This document shows, in pieces, positions 1 to 8,444 of a stretch of DNA of 64,000 bases. The translations under genes were made by a program, and so were the position numbers. Position 1 is the first letter of the stretch, and every line of letters starts with the position of its first letter. The notes under the pieces are model-generated. The model made no database searches, was not told the origin of the DNA, and saw only the letters and a program-made list of their open reading frames with translations. Origin of the DNA: Rhodovulum kholense (GTDB taxonomy: Bacteria; Pseudomonadota; Alphaproteobacteria; Rhodobacterales; Rhodobacteraceae); NCBI RefSeq assembly GCF_003053725.1, contig NZ_QAYC01000008.1:124001-188000 (forward strand). The letters run 5' to 3'.

Positions 1-2
1 AG

Positions 3-506
3 ATCATCGACCAGGTCCATGCGGGCTATGTGATGGACGCGACCGGCCTTGCGGCCAATCTGGGCAATGCGCGGGCCGCCAATACCGTGTTGCTGGGCGC
101 GCTGTCGACCGCGCTCGATTTCCCCGAAGAGGCCTGGGCGCAGGTCATCGCCGCCACCGTCCCGCCCAAATCGGTTCAGATCAACGCCCGGGCCTTCGCC
201 GAGGGCCGGGCCTGGGCGCTGGGCGGGACCAAGCGGATCGACGTCACCGCCAGCGGGCTGCAGAAATCCCGCGCCGAGGTGCATCACCCGCAGGTCGAGA
301 CCGTGGTCGAGATCACCGCCGACTGGTGCAAGGGCTGCGACATCTGCGTGAAAAGCTGCCCCGAACGCTGCCTGCGGCTGAACGACCAGCTCAAGGCCGA
401 ACTGGCGCTGCCCGATCTGTGCACCGGCTGCCAGCTCTGTTCCTGGCTGTGCCCCGACATGGCGATTTCCGTCACCAATACGCCCGTTCAGGAGGCCGCG
501 TCATGA
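3..506 (+). CDS. 2-oxoacid:ferredoxin oxidoreductase, fused gamma (C-terminal part) and ferredoxin (delta) subunit, 5'-truncated
   Basis: The reading frame is open from the window edge, so the true start lies upstream; a GTG at 30 is only an internal codon. The first ~75 residues match the C-terminal end of the gamma (PF01558-type) subunit of pyruvate/2-oxoacid oxidoreductases (VLLGALS, INARAFAEG). The rest is a ferredoxin domain with two [4Fe-4S] motifs, CKGCDICVKSCP and CTGCQLCSWLCP. In this family the gamma subunit helps assemble the complex and the ferredoxin module carries electrons away from the thiamine-diphosphate site. Its TGA overlaps the ATG of the alpha subunit (ATGA), so the two are translationally coupled. 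A second gamma gene lies at 2527. The substrate cannot be read from the sequence. Confidence 0.85.
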   Translation: MIDQVHAGYVMDATGLAANLGNARAANTVLLGALSTALDFPEEAWAQVIAATVPPKSVQINARAFAEGRAWALGGTKRIDVTASGLQKSRAEVHHPQVETVVEITADWCKGCDICVKSCPERCLRLNDQLKAELALPDLCTGCQLCSWLCPDMAISVTNTPVQEAAS

Positions 507-1678
507 CCGCCCCGTCCCTCGCTGCTGCGCCGCCCGCCCTGACCGGCCGCCGCAACCTGGAAGGCAACGAAGCCTGTGCCCTGGGCGCGATCCGCGCCGG
601 ATGCCGGTTCTTCGCGGGCTATCCGATTACGCCCTCGTCCGAGGTGGCCGAGACCATGGCCCGCGAGCTGCCGAAAGTCGGCGGCACCTTCATCCAGATG
701 GAGGACGAGATCGCCTCGATGGGCGCGGTGATCGGCGCCTCGATGGGGGGCGTGACGGCGATGACCGCGACCTCGGGTCCGGGGTTTTCGCTGAAACAGG
801 AAAACCTCGGCTATGCCTGCGGCGCCGAGATCCCCTGCGTGATCGTCAATGTGATGCGGGGCGGGCCCTCGACCGGGATGCCCACGCGCCCGGCGCAGGG
901 CGACATCCTGCAGGCACGCTGGGGCACCCATGGCGACCATGCGGTGATCGTGCTGGCCCCGGCCTCGGTCGGCGAGGCCTATTCCGAGACGATCCGCGCG
1001 GTCGAGCTGTCTGAAACCCTGCGGGTGCCGGTCGTGGTGCTGCTGGACGAGGTGATCGGCCATCTGACCGAAACCGTCGATCTGGGTGCCGTGCCCGAGA
1101 CGCCCGGGATCGCCCGGCCCTTCGCCACCGGCCCGCGCGAGGGCTTCCTGCCCTATGCCGAAACCGCCGATCTGGTGCCGCCGATGCCGCGCCCGGGCGA
1201 CGGCTATCGCAGCCATTGCACCGGCCTGACCCATGGCCCGGACGGCTTTCCGACCCAGAACCCCGCCGTCGCCGCCGCCGCGCTGACCCGAACGACCGAC
1301 AAGCTGGTCCTGCACCGCGCCCGGATCGAAAGCTGGCGCGAGCAGGCGACCGAGGATGCCGATCTGCTGATCGTCGCCATCGGCATTTCCGCCCGCGCCG
1401 CGCGGCAGGCGGTGAAGGATTTGCGCGCCGAGGGGCTGAAGGTGGGGCTGTTCCGGCCGGTCACGCTCTGGCCCTTCCCCGAGACGCCGCTGCGCGAGGC
1501 GGTGGCGGCGGCGGGCACGCGCAAGGTTCTGGTGCCCGAGATGAACCAGGGCCAGCTGGTGCTGGAGGTCGAGAGGGTGCTGGCGGGCCGGGCCGAGGTC
1601 GCCGGGCTGTCCCGCATCGATGGCGAGACCCTGACCCCGGACGAGATCGCCGGGGCGGCGCGGGAGGCGCTGAAATGA
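503..1678 (+). CDS. 2-oxoacid:ferredoxin oxidoreductase alpha subunit (KorA/VorB-like)
   Basis: This 391-residue protein has the pyruvate:ferredoxin oxidoreductase alpha-subunit pattern: GYPITPSSE near residue 40, FIQMEDEIAS near 70, ATSGPGFSL near 93 and GPSTGMPT near 125. These are hallmarks of the KorA/VorB type, which binds the 2-oxoacid and, with beta, decarboxylates it oxidatively to an acyl-CoA. The ATG at 503 is chosen because a strong AGGAGG lies just upstream and the codon overlaps the previous stop. The product is presumably a cytoplasmic complex with the flanking genes. KorA is usually tied to 2-oxoglutarate. Here the position next to a phenylacetate cluster makes an aryl 2-oxoacid such as phenylpyruvate equally plausible; that is inference. 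Confidence 0.88.
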   Translation: MTAPSLAAAPPALTGRRNLEGNEACALGAIRAGCRFFAGYPITPSSEVAETMARELPKVGGTFIQMEDEIASMGAVIGASMGGVTAMTATSGPGFSLKQENLGYACGAEIPCVIVNVMRGGPSTGMPTRPAQGDILQARWGTHGDHAVIVLAPASVGEAYSETIRAVELSETLRVPVVVLLDEVIGHLTETVDLGAVPETPGIARPFATGPREGFLPYAETADLVPPMPRPGDGYRSHCTGLTHGPDGFPTQNPAVAAAALTRTTDKLVLHRARIESWREQATEDADLLIVAIGISARAARQAVKDLRAEGLKVGLFRPVTLWPFPETPLREAVAAAGTRKVLVPEMNQGQLVLEVERVLAGRAEVAGLSRIDGETLTPDEIAGAAREALK

Positions 1679-2523
1679 AGGACACCAAGACCGAAAGCGC
1701 CGCGAGCTTCGATGTCAACGACTACCTGCGGCAGGACCGGATGCCGCATTTCCTCTGCCCCGGCTGCGGCCACGGCATCGCACTGCGGGCGCTGCTCTGG
1801 GCGGTGCATGAACAAGGCATCCCGAAGGACCGGCTGGCGGTCGTCTCGGGCATCGGCTGTTCGGGGCGCTTGTCCGCCTATATCGACGCCAACACCTTCC
1901 ACACCACCCATGGCCGGCCGCTGACCTTCGCCACCGGGCTCAAGCTTGCGCGGCCCGACCTGCATGTCATCGTCATCACCGGCGACGGCGACTGTCTGGC
2001 CATCGGCGGCAACCATCTGATCCATGCCTGCCGCCGCAATCTCGACATCACCTGCGTGATGCTGAACAACGAGATCTACGGCATGACCGGCGGACAGGTC
2101 TCGCCGATGACGGCCGAGGGGCGGTTCACCACCACGACGCCCGAGGGCAATACCGAGCCCAATTTCGACGCCTGCGCGCTGGCCGCCGCGGCCGGGGCCA
2201 GCTTTGTCGGGCGCGAGGTGACGGCGCAGGTGCTGGCCCTGAAGACGCTGCTGGGACAGGCCATCGCGCATGAGGGCTTTTCCTTCGTCGAGGTGCTGTC
2301 GGACTGCACCGAGATCTATGGCCGCAAGAACGATCTTGGCGCCTCGCCCGAGATGATGCTGGCCAAGAAAAGCGCGATGCGACCCTATGCCTATCGCAAC
2401 ACGGTCGATGTGCCGTTCCGGCCGAACGCGCTGCGGACCGGCGTCCTGACCCGGACCGACCGGCCCGAATACGGCGCCGCCTGGCGCGCCATGGCCGCCC
2501 GTATCCGGAACGAGGAGCACTGA
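1675..2523 (+). CDS. 2-oxoacid:ferredoxin oxidoreductase beta subunit (KorB-like), thiamine-diphosphate binding
   Basis: The 282-residue product carries the thiamine-diphosphate/Mg motif GDGDCLAIGGNH followed about 25 residues later by LNNEIYGMTGGQ, as in beta subunits of 2-oxoacid:ferredoxin oxidoreductases. An N-terminal CPGCGHG and a SGIGCSGR motif supply conserved cysteines that ligate an iron-sulfur cluster in this family. Its ATG overlaps the alpha-subunit stop (ATGA), so alpha and beta are probably made in equal amounts. Length and motifs are normal, with no sign of decay. Together with 503-1678 it forms the catalytic core. Confidence 0.9.
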   Translation: MKDTKTESAASFDVNDYLRQDRMPHFLCPGCGHGIALRALLWAVHEQGIPKDRLAVVSGIGCSGRLSAYIDANTFHTTHGRPLTFATGLKLARPDLHVIVITGDGDCLAIGGNHLIHACRRNLDITCVMLNNEIYGMTGGQVSPMTAEGRFTTTTPEGNTEPNFDACALAAAAGASFVGREVTAQVLALKTLLGQAIAHEGFSFVEVLSDCTEIYGRKNDLGASPEMMLAKKSAMRPYAYRNTVDVPFRPNALRTGVLTRTDRPEYGAAWRAMAARIRNEEH

Positions 2524-2526
2524 GCG

Positions 2527-3057
2527 ATGGAGATCCGTTTCAGCGGCAGCGGCGGGCAGGGGCTCTTGCTGTCGGCGCGCATCCTTGCCGCGGCGCTGAC
2601 CGAGGCCGGGCTGACCGTCGCGCAGTCGAACGCCTACGAGCCCGTCTCGCGCGGGGGGCTGTCGCGCTCCGATCTGGTGATCGGCGAGGGCGAGGCCGAT
2701 TACCCGCTGGCCCGACGGCTCGATGTGCTGCTGATCCTCGACGAGGCGGCGGCCACGGTCTCGACCGGGCTTCTGACCCCGGCCTCGCTGGTCCTGTGCG
2801 ACGCCGAGCGCGTGACGACGCCGCCCCGGGGTCCGTTCCGCACGCTCTGCCTGCCCTTCACCGAAACCGCGCGCACCCTCGGCAACCCCCGCGTGACGAA
2901 TATCGTCGCGCTCGGCGCGCTGACCGCGCAGGCGTCCATCTGCCCGCCCGAGCAGCTGCTGGCCGCAATCGTCGCCCAGACCCCTGCCCGGTTCGAGCGG
3001 CTGAATCGCGAGGCTTTCGCGGCGGGACTGGCGATGGGCGAGACCGAACCGGCCTGA
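2527..3057 (+). CDS. 2-oxoacid:ferredoxin oxidoreductase gamma subunit (KorC-like)
   Basis: This 176-residue protein begins with the gamma-subunit signature IRFSGSGGQG and contains SRGGLSRSDLVI and NIVALGAL, typical of the PF01558 domain. It starts 3 nt after the beta subunit stop, behind a GAGGAGC ribosome site, and ends the operon. The gene at 3-506 already contains a gamma module, so this locus encodes two gamma-type subunits. One may belong to a second substrate form or to a heterotypic complex. The downstream gene is convergent, only 6 nt away. Confidence 0.87.
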   Translation: MEIRFSGSGGQGLLLSARILAAALTEAGLTVAQSNAYEPVSRGGLSRSDLVIGEGEADYPLARRLDVLLILDEAAATVSTGLLTPASLVLCDAERVTTPPRGPFRTLCLPFTETARTLGNPRVTNIVALGALTAQASICPPEQLLAAIVAQTPARFERLNREAFAAGLAMGETEPA

Positions 3058-3063
3058 GGGCGC

Positions 3064-4998
3064 TCAGCCCCGGCCGGTCCAGTGCATCGGCCCGCCCTTC
3101 GCGCGGGGAAAGCCATAGCCGTGGATCTCGACCAGGTCGATCTGGGCCGCGGTCTCGGCGATGCCTTCGGACAGGATCGCCGCACCCTCGTCGGCCATGG
3201 CGCCGACCAGCCTCTCGGCAATCGCTTCGGGCGCGGGCACCTCGCCCCCGGCGATCCGGTCCGCCAGAAGCCGCGCGACCGCGTCCGAGGCGACCGGCCT
3301 GCGGCCGCCCTCGGGATAGTCGTACCAGCCGCCCCCGGTCTTCTGGCCCTTGCGCCCGGCGCGGACGAGGATGTCGGCCAGCGTTTCGGGCACATCCCGG
3401 CCCTCGGCACGGGCCGCCTCGCGTTGCAGGAAGGCGATGTCGAGCCCGCCCAGATCCTGCGCCTCGAACGGCCCCATCCGGAAGCCGAAGCCGCGCATCG
3501 CGGCATCGACCCCCGCCACCGGCACGCCCTCGGCCAGCAGATCCTCGGCCGCCGCGCGATAGCGTTTCAAGATGCGGTTGCCGATGAAGCCCTCGCAGAT
3601 CCCGGCCCGGACCGGCATCTTGCCAAGCCGCCGCGCCAGGTCGAAGGCCGTCGCCAGAACCTCGGGCGCGGTGCCGGGCAGCGGCACAATCTCCAGCAGC
3701 TTCATCACATGGGCCGGGCTGAAGAAATGCAGTCCGATCAGGCGCTCGGGCGCGGGCATCCCCTCGGCGAGACAGCGCGGGTCGAGATAGGAGGTATTGG
3801 TGGCCAGGATCGCGTCGGGGCGGCAGACCCGGGCCAGGTCGTCAAAGACCGCCCGCTTGACCGCCAGATCCTCGAAAACCGCCTCGATAGCCAGATCGAC
3901 ATGGCCCAGCGCCGCATGGTCATCGGTGCAGACCAGCCCGTCCGACAACGCCCCGGCCTCGGCCCCGGTCAGCTTGCCGCGCGCGGCCGCGCCCTCGAAG
4001 ATACGCGAAACGGCGGCATGGGCGCGGGCGGCGGCACCGGCGTCGCGCTCGATCAGCGTCACCGGCATCCCCGCCATGCGGAAGGCCGCGGCGATGCCCG
4101 CCCCCATGGTCCCGCCACCGACCACCCCGACCGAGCCGATACCGCGCGGCGCGACACCCTTCAGCGCGGCAGGACGAAGCGCCGCGCGTTCGGCAAAGAA
4201 GACATGGCGCAACGCCGCCGCCTCGGGACTGTCGCGCAGCGCGAGGAACGTGGCGCGCTCGAAAGCCATCGCCTCGTCGAAGGGCAGTTCGGTCGCCTTG
4301 CGCACCGCCTCGAGCGCCCGAAGCGGTGCCGTCTCGCCCGATTTTTCCAGCCGCGCGCGGCTTTCGGCCCAGTAGCTGTCGGGCCGGGTCTCGACCGGGC
4401 GAGCCGAGACCGGCTCGGGCAGCGGCCCGCCGATCATCGAGGCGGCGTAAGAAACCGCCGCGCCGCGCAGATCGCCCGTGACCATCGCATCGACCAGCCC
4501 CAGCCGCAGAGCCTCGGGCGCGGGCACGGGTTTGCCCGAGGTGACCATCTCGACCGCAGCCTCGACGCCCGCGAGGCGGGGCGTGCGCACCGTGCCCGAG
4601 GCGCCCGGAATGACGCCCAGACCGACCTCGGGGAAACCCACCCGCGCCTCGGCATCGATCAACCGGAACCGGCAGCCAAGGGCGATTTCCAGCCCGCCCC
4701 CCAGCGCCGCGCCGTGAATGGCGGCGGTCCAGGGCTTGGCGGCGGCCTCGATCCGGGCGACCAGATCGGGCAGGTGCGGCGCGACCGGCGGCAGGCCGAA
4801 TTCCTTGACATCGGCCCCGGCGATGAAGCTGCGCCCGGCGCAGACCAGCACCACGGCGCGAATCTCGGGGTCGGCGTCAAACGTCTCGACCGCCTCCCAA
4901 AGCGCGCGGCGCACCTCGGCCGAGATCGCGTTGACGGGCGGGTTGTCGAGGGTCGCGACGGCAATTTCGCCCTCGCGGTCGATGGTCAGTGCGGACAT
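3064..4998 (-). CDS. fused enoyl-CoA hydratase / 3-hydroxyacyl-CoA dehydrogenase (FadB-like multifunctional enzyme)
   Basis: The 644-residue protein has an N-terminal crotonase domain (about 1-190: AGRSFIAGADVKEF, IHGAALGGGLEIALGCRFR) and then an NAD-binding 3-hydroxyacyl-CoA dehydrogenase domain. The latter has VVGGGTMGAGIAAAF near residue 290, LHFFSPAHVMKLLEIV near 420 and a C-terminal helical half. It would hydrate enoyl-CoA intermediates and oxidise the 3-hydroxyacyl-CoA. In this island no separate paaF (hydratase) or paaH (dehydrogenase) occurs, so I infer that this protein covers both steps of phenylacetate beta-oxidation. It is co-directional with the ABC importer and starts 6 nt after the stop of the LivF-like gene. 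Confidence 0.88.
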   Translation of the reverse strand: MSALTIDREGEIAVATLDNPPVNAISAEVRRALWEAVETFDADPEIRAVVLVCAGRSFIAGADVKEFGLPPVAPHLPDLVARIEAAAKPWTAAIHGAALGGGLEIALGCRFRLIDAEARVGFPEVGLGVIPGASGTVRTPRLAGVEAAVEMVTSGKPVPAPEALRLGLVDAMVTGDLRGAAVSYAASMIGGPLPEPVSARPVETRPDSYWAESRARLEKSGETAPLRALEAVRKATELPFDEAMAFERATFLALRDSPEAAALRHVFFAERAALRPAALKGVAPRGIGSVGVVGGGTMGAGIAAAFRMAGMPVTLIERDAGAAARAHAAVSRIFEGAAARGKLTGAEAGALSDGLVCTDDHAALGHVDLAIEAVFEDLAVKRAVFDDLARVCRPDAILATNTSYLDPRCLAEGMPAPERLIGLHFFSPAHVMKLLEIVPLPGTAPEVLATAFDLARRLGKMPVRAGICEGFIGNRILKRYRAAAEDLLAEGVPVAGVDAAMRGFGFRMGPFEAQDLGGLDIAFLQREAARAEGRDVPETLADILVRAGRKGQKTGGGWYDYPEGGRRPVASDAVARLLADRIAGGEVPAPEAIAERLVGAMADEGAAILSEGIAETAAQIDLVEIHGYGFPRAKGGPMHWTGRG

Positions 4999-5004
4999 GT
5001 CGGA

Positions 5005-5706
5005 TCAGATCCCCAGATAGGCTTCGCGGATGCGCGGATCGGCGATCAGCGCCTCGGCCGGCCCCTCCATCGCGATCCGCCCGGTTTCCATCACATAGCC
5101 CCGGTCGGCGACCTTCAACGCCCCGAAGGCATTCTGTTCGACCAGCAGCACGGTCACCCCCAGCGCCTTGAGCCCGGTGACCACGTCGAAGATCTGCTGC
5201 ACCAGCAGCGGCGCCAGACCCATCGAGGGCTCGTCAAGCAGCAGGCAGGCGGGGCGCCCCATCAGCGCGCGGGCGATGGCCAGCATCTGCTGTTGCCCGC
5301 CCGACAGCCCACCGGCGGCCAGGTTGCGTTTCTCGCGCAGCACCGGGAACAGGGCGAAGGCCTCGTCCATGTCGCGGGCCACGCGGTCGTCGTCGTAAAG
5401 AAAGGCGCCAAGCCGCAGGTTTTCCTCGACCGAGAGATTGGTGAAGATCTGCCGCCCCTCGGGCGAATGCGCCAGCCCGTGGCGCAGCCGCTTGTGCGGG
5501 GGCGTGGTCACATAGGTCTCGCCGCGAAAGACGACGCGGCCATCGGTGATCGGCTGGATGCCCGACAGACAGCGCAGAAGGGTGGTCTTACCCGCGCCAT
5601 TGGCGCCGACGACGGTGACGATCTCGCCCGAATTCACGGTCAGGTCGATGCCATGCAGCACCTCGATCCGGCCATAGCGCGCGCGCAGGTTCTCAACCGT
5701 CAGCAT
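5005..5706 (-). CDS. livF: LIV/HAAT-type ABC importer ATPase (LivF family)
   Basis: The 233-residue ATPase shows Walker A GANGAGKT near residue 35, the signature LSGGQQQ near 138, and Walker B LLLDEPSMGLAP. HSPEGRQIFTNLSVEEN is characteristic of LivF. It is the second ATPase of a five-gene branched-chain amino-acid/aromatic-acid family importer. Its ATG lies 14 nt inside the end of the LivG-like gene, showing tight coupling. The symbol denotes family only: because the operon sits among paa genes, the cargo may be phenylacetate or another aromatic acid rather than a branched-chain amino acid (inference). Confidence 0.9.
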   Translation of the reverse strand: MLTVENLRARYGRIEVLHGIDLTVNSGEIVTVVGANGAGKTTLLRCLSGIQPITDGRVVFRGETYVTTPPHKRLRHGLAHSPEGRQIFTNLSVEENLRLGAFLYDDDRVARDMDEAFALFPVLREKRNLAAGGLSGGQQQMLAIARALMGRPACLLLDEPSMGLAPLLVQQIFDVVTGLKALGVTVLLVEQNAFGALKVADRGYVMETGRIAMEGPAEALIADPRIREAYLGI

Positions 5707-6484
5707 GGGCGGCCCCCTCGACTGCGACGGGCGCGCCCAGATAGGCGGCGATCACATCGGGGTGACGGCTGACCGTAGCCGGGTCGCCCTCGGCGATCTT
5801 CTCGCCATGATCGAGGACCACGATATGGGTCGAGATACGCATCACCAGCTTCATGTCATGCTCGACCAGCAGGATGGCGATGCCCGATTGTGCCATCCCG
5901 GCGATCAGGCGGTCGATTTCCTCGGTCTCGACCGCGTTGCACCCGGCGGCGGGTTCGTCCAGCAACAAGAGCCGCGGCGCAGTGGCCAGCGCGCGGGCGA
6001 TTTCCAGCCGCTTGAGCGCACCATAGGACAGCTCGCCCGCCTCGCGATCGGCTGCGCGGTCGAGCCCGACCCGGGCCAGCAGATCGCGCGCGCCCGCAAG
6101 CGCCTCTGCCGACCGGCGGCGCGCGCCCGGCAGCGCCAGCAGGTCGGCCAGCAAGGCCCCGCGTTCGCGCAGATGAAACCCGGTCGCGGCGTTTTCCAGC
6201 ACGCTCATCGCCGGAAAGATCTGCAGGTTCTGGAAGGTGCGCGAAAGACCACGGCGGGCCAGAAGATGCGGCGCCATGCCGGTCACGTCCTCGCCGTCAA
6301 GCCGCACCCTTCCCGCGCCGGGCAGATAGACGCCCGAGATCATGTTGAACAGCGTGGTCTTGCCCGCCCCGTTCGGCCCGATGATCGACACGATCTCGCC
6401 CGGCGCGACAGTGAGGCCCACATCATGGACGGCGCGCACGCCGCCGAACGCGATGCCCAGCCCCTCGACCGACAGAAGGCTCAT
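5693..6484 (-). CDS. livG: LIV/HAAT-type ABC importer ATPase (LivG family)
   Basis: The 263-residue product begins MSLLSVEGLGIAFGG and has Walker A GPNGAGKT, the LivG-specific LSRTFQNLQIF, and Walker B LLLLDEPAAGCN followed by a switch region (LVEHDMKLVM). The signature loop is ELSYGALKR, normal for LivG, where GG is replaced. The start at 6484 is chosen because its ATG overlaps the stop of the permease gene (ATGA). It hydrolyses ATP together with the LivF-like partner to drive import across the inner membrane. Confidence 0.9.
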   Translation of the reverse strand: MSLLSVEGLGIAFGGVRAVHDVGLTVAPGEIVSIIGPNGAGKTTLFNMISGVYLPGAGRVRLDGEDVTGMAPHLLARRGLSRTFQNLQIFPAMSVLENAATGFHLRERGALLADLLALPGARRRSAEALAGARDLLARVGLDRAADREAGELSYGALKRLEIARALATAPRLLLLDEPAAGCNAVETEEIDRLIAGMAQSGIAILLVEHDMKLVMRISTHIVVLDHGEKIAEGDPATVSRHPDVIAAYLGAPVAVEGAAHADG

Positions 6485-7437
6485 TCGCCCCTCCCCCTCA
6501 GCTTGCGCGCCAGCGACGGGATCAGCCCCTCGGGCAGGAAGATCATGACAAGGATCATCACCGCGCCCAGCACCATCTGTTCGTAGTCGGCAAAGACCGT
6601 CAGCACCTGCGGCAGCAGCGTCAGGATCACCGCGCCGAAGATCGCGCCGATGACCGAGCCGACGCCGCCCAGCACCGCCATGGTGACCATCTCGATCGAA
6701 TGCATGAAGCCCGCCACATCGGGCGTGATGAACCGGTTCTGCATCGCCAGCAGAGAGCCCGCGACCGAGGCATAGACCGCCGAAATGGTGAAGGCCTGCA
6801 GCTTCAGCCGCGCGACGTCGATGCCAACCGTCCGCGCCGCCACCTCGGACCCGTGCAGCGCGCGGAGCGCCCGGCCGGTCGGGCTGGCCTGCAGGTTCAG
6901 CGCGGCCCAGGCGCCGATCAGCAGGCACAGCCCGCAGCACCAGTACCAGAACTCGCCCCCGGTCAGCTTCAGCCCCAGATCCTTCAGGAGATCGCGCAGC
7001 CCCGGATCGGGCACCGGCATGCCGTCGGGCCCGCCCGTCAAGGCGCGTTCGTTGCTGAGGACCATGGCGACCAGGATGCCGAAGCCGAGGCTTGCCACGG
7101 CCAGATAATAGCCCTTGAGCCTGAGGATCGGGCGGCCCACGAGCCAGGCCACCGCGGCCGAGACGAGGGCGCCGAGGACCACCGCCAGCAGCGGATGCAG
7201 CCCCAGATGCCCCGGCGCCAGTGCCGAGGCATAGGCGCCGATCCCGGCGAACCCGGCATGGCCGAGGCTGATCTGCCCGGCATAGCCCGTCAGGATCACG
7301 ATGCCGATCACCGCCAGCCCGTTGACGAAGATCAGCGCGCCCACCCGGAAGTAGTAGCCCGAGGGAAAGAACAGCGGCAAAAGCGCGATCAACAGGAAGA
7401 GGATCAGAAGCTGGGTCCATTTCGCGGAAAGGCGCAT
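6481..7437 (-). CDS. livM: LIV/HAAT-type ABC importer permease (LivM family)
   Basis: The 318-residue membrane protein has multiple hydrophobic helices and the LivM loop ILTGYAGQISLGHAGFAGIGA near residue 55, then GPDGMPVPDPGL. A GTG at 7446 overlapping the previous stop is an alternative start that adds three residues. I prefer the ATG at 7437 because a GAGAGG sequence sits about ten bases upstream of it. It should form the translocation channel with the LivH-like permease. Confidence 0.88.
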   Translation of the reverse strand: MRLSAKWTQLLILFLLIALLPLFFPSGYYFRVGALIFVNGLAVIGIVILTGYAGQISLGHAGFAGIGAYASALAPGHLGLHPLLAVVLGALVSAAVAWLVGRPILRLKGYYLAVASLGFGILVAMVLSNERALTGGPDGMPVPDPGLRDLLKDLGLKLTGGEFWYWCCGLCLLIGAWAALNLQASPTGRALRALHGSEVAARTVGIDVARLKLQAFTISAVYASVAGSLLAMQNRFITPDVAGFMHSIEMVTMAVLGGVGSVIGAIFGAVILTLLPQVLTVFADYEQMVLGAVMILVMIFLPEGLIPSLARKLRGRGE

Positions 7438-7442
7438 GCCGG

Positions 7443-8315
7443 TCACACCCTCTCGGTCCCGGCGCGGCCGAAAAGGCCCTGCGGCATGGCGAACAGGACG
7501 CCGAGGATGACCACGAAGGCCACCGCCTCCTTGTATTGCGAACTGACATAGCCCGCCGTCAGCGCCTCGAAGAGCCCCAGCAGCAGCCCGCCCGCCAGCG
7601 CCCCCTTGGGATTGCCCATGCCGCCCAGCATCGCAGCGGCGAAGCCCTTCAGCGCAAGGCCGACGCCCACATCGTAGCTGACCAGCGTGATCGGGGTGAC
7701 GAGAACGCCTGCCAGCGCGCCGATCGCGGCCGACAGCCCGAAGGCCAGCGTCATCACCCAGCCGGTATTGATGCCCACAAGTTGCGCCGCCGTCCGGTTG
7801 TTCGAGGTCGCCAGCACCGCCTTGCCGGTCAGCGTGCGGGTGAAGAAGGCCCAGAGCCCGACGAAGACCGCCAGCGCCCCGCCGATCACCCAGAGGCTTT
7901 GCGGCAGGATTGTCGCGCCCATGACCCGGATCGGATCGTCGCCCGAAAAGGCCGGCAGCCCGTGCAACTGCTTGTCGAAGATCAGTTGGGCCGCGCCCCG
8001 GATCAGGATCGAGGCGCCGATGGTGATGATGATGACCGACACCACCGGCGCGCCGCGCGCGGGCTCGATGGCCAGCCGGTTCAGCGCGACCCCCAGCGCC
8101 GCGGTTGCCAGGATCGCCCCCAGCGCCGCCAGCGGCAGCGGCAGCCCGGCCAGATGCGCGAAGACGGTGATCATGCCCCCCAGCATGACGAATTCGCCCT
8201 GGGCGAAGTTCACCACGTCGGAGGCGTTGTAGATGATGGTGAAGCCGAGAGCGACCAGCGCATAGACCGCGCCGACCGTCACCCCGGAAAAGACAAACTG
8301 CATCAGCGCGTCCAT
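7443..8315 (-). CDS. livH: LIV/HAAT-type ABC importer permease (LivH family)
   Basis: The 290-residue permease starts MDALMQFVFSGVTVGAVYAL and contains YNASDVVNFAQGEFVMLGG, the hallmark of LivH proteins, plus KAVLATSNNRTAAQLVGI and AAMLGGMGNPKGALAGG near the C-terminus. The ATG at 8315 follows a GGAG ribosome site about 7 nt away. The frame stays open further upstream through the 15-bp repeat tract at 8385-8444, but that extension encodes repetitive Ser-Thr-Glu-Ile-type sequence and is not part of the family. It is separated from the binding-protein gene by those repeats. Confidence 0.9.
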   Translation of the reverse strand: MDALMQFVFSGVTVGAVYALVALGFTIIYNASDVVNFAQGEFVMLGGMITVFAHLAGLPLPLAALGAILATAALGVALNRLAIEPARGAPVVSVIIITIGASILIRGAAQLIFDKQLHGLPAFSGDDPIRVMGATILPQSLWVIGGALAVFVGLWAFFTRTLTGKAVLATSNNRTAAQLVGINTGWVMTLAFGLSAAIGALAGVLVTPITLVSYDVGVGLALKGFAAAMLGGMGNPKGALAGGLLLGLFEALTAGYVSSQYKEAVAFVVILGVLFAMPQGLFGRAGTERV

Positions 8316-8384
8316 GGACGTCTCCGTGCCTCGGGCGTTCGGGGAAGGGGGCGGCGCGATCCCGGCGCCGCCCGGGGGGGCCTC

Positions 8385-8444
8385 GGTCGAAAGGATCTCG
8401 ACCGACCGGATCTCAGTCGACGGGATCTCAGTCCACGGGCACCC
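8385..8444. repeat. four degenerate 15-bp tandem repeats between livH and the binding-protein gene
   Basis: Units on the plus strand are GGTCGAAAGGATCTC, GACCGACCGGATCTC, AGTCGACGGGATCTC and a diverged AGTCCACGGGCACCC, starting at 8385, 8400, 8415 and 8430. The last copies run into the stop codon of the binding-protein gene (8428-8430). A related 15-bp pair occurs at 13104. Function is unknown; in this place it could set mRNA stability between a highly expressed binding protein and its permease. Confidence 0.8.

Noticed and set aside
3082-5772. Very long plus-strand open frame (896 codons) opposite the ECH/HAD and LivF genes
   Set aside because: It is the antisense shadow of GC-rich genes; the composition is Arg/Gly/Gln-rich with no domain, and the minus strand holds clear families in full.
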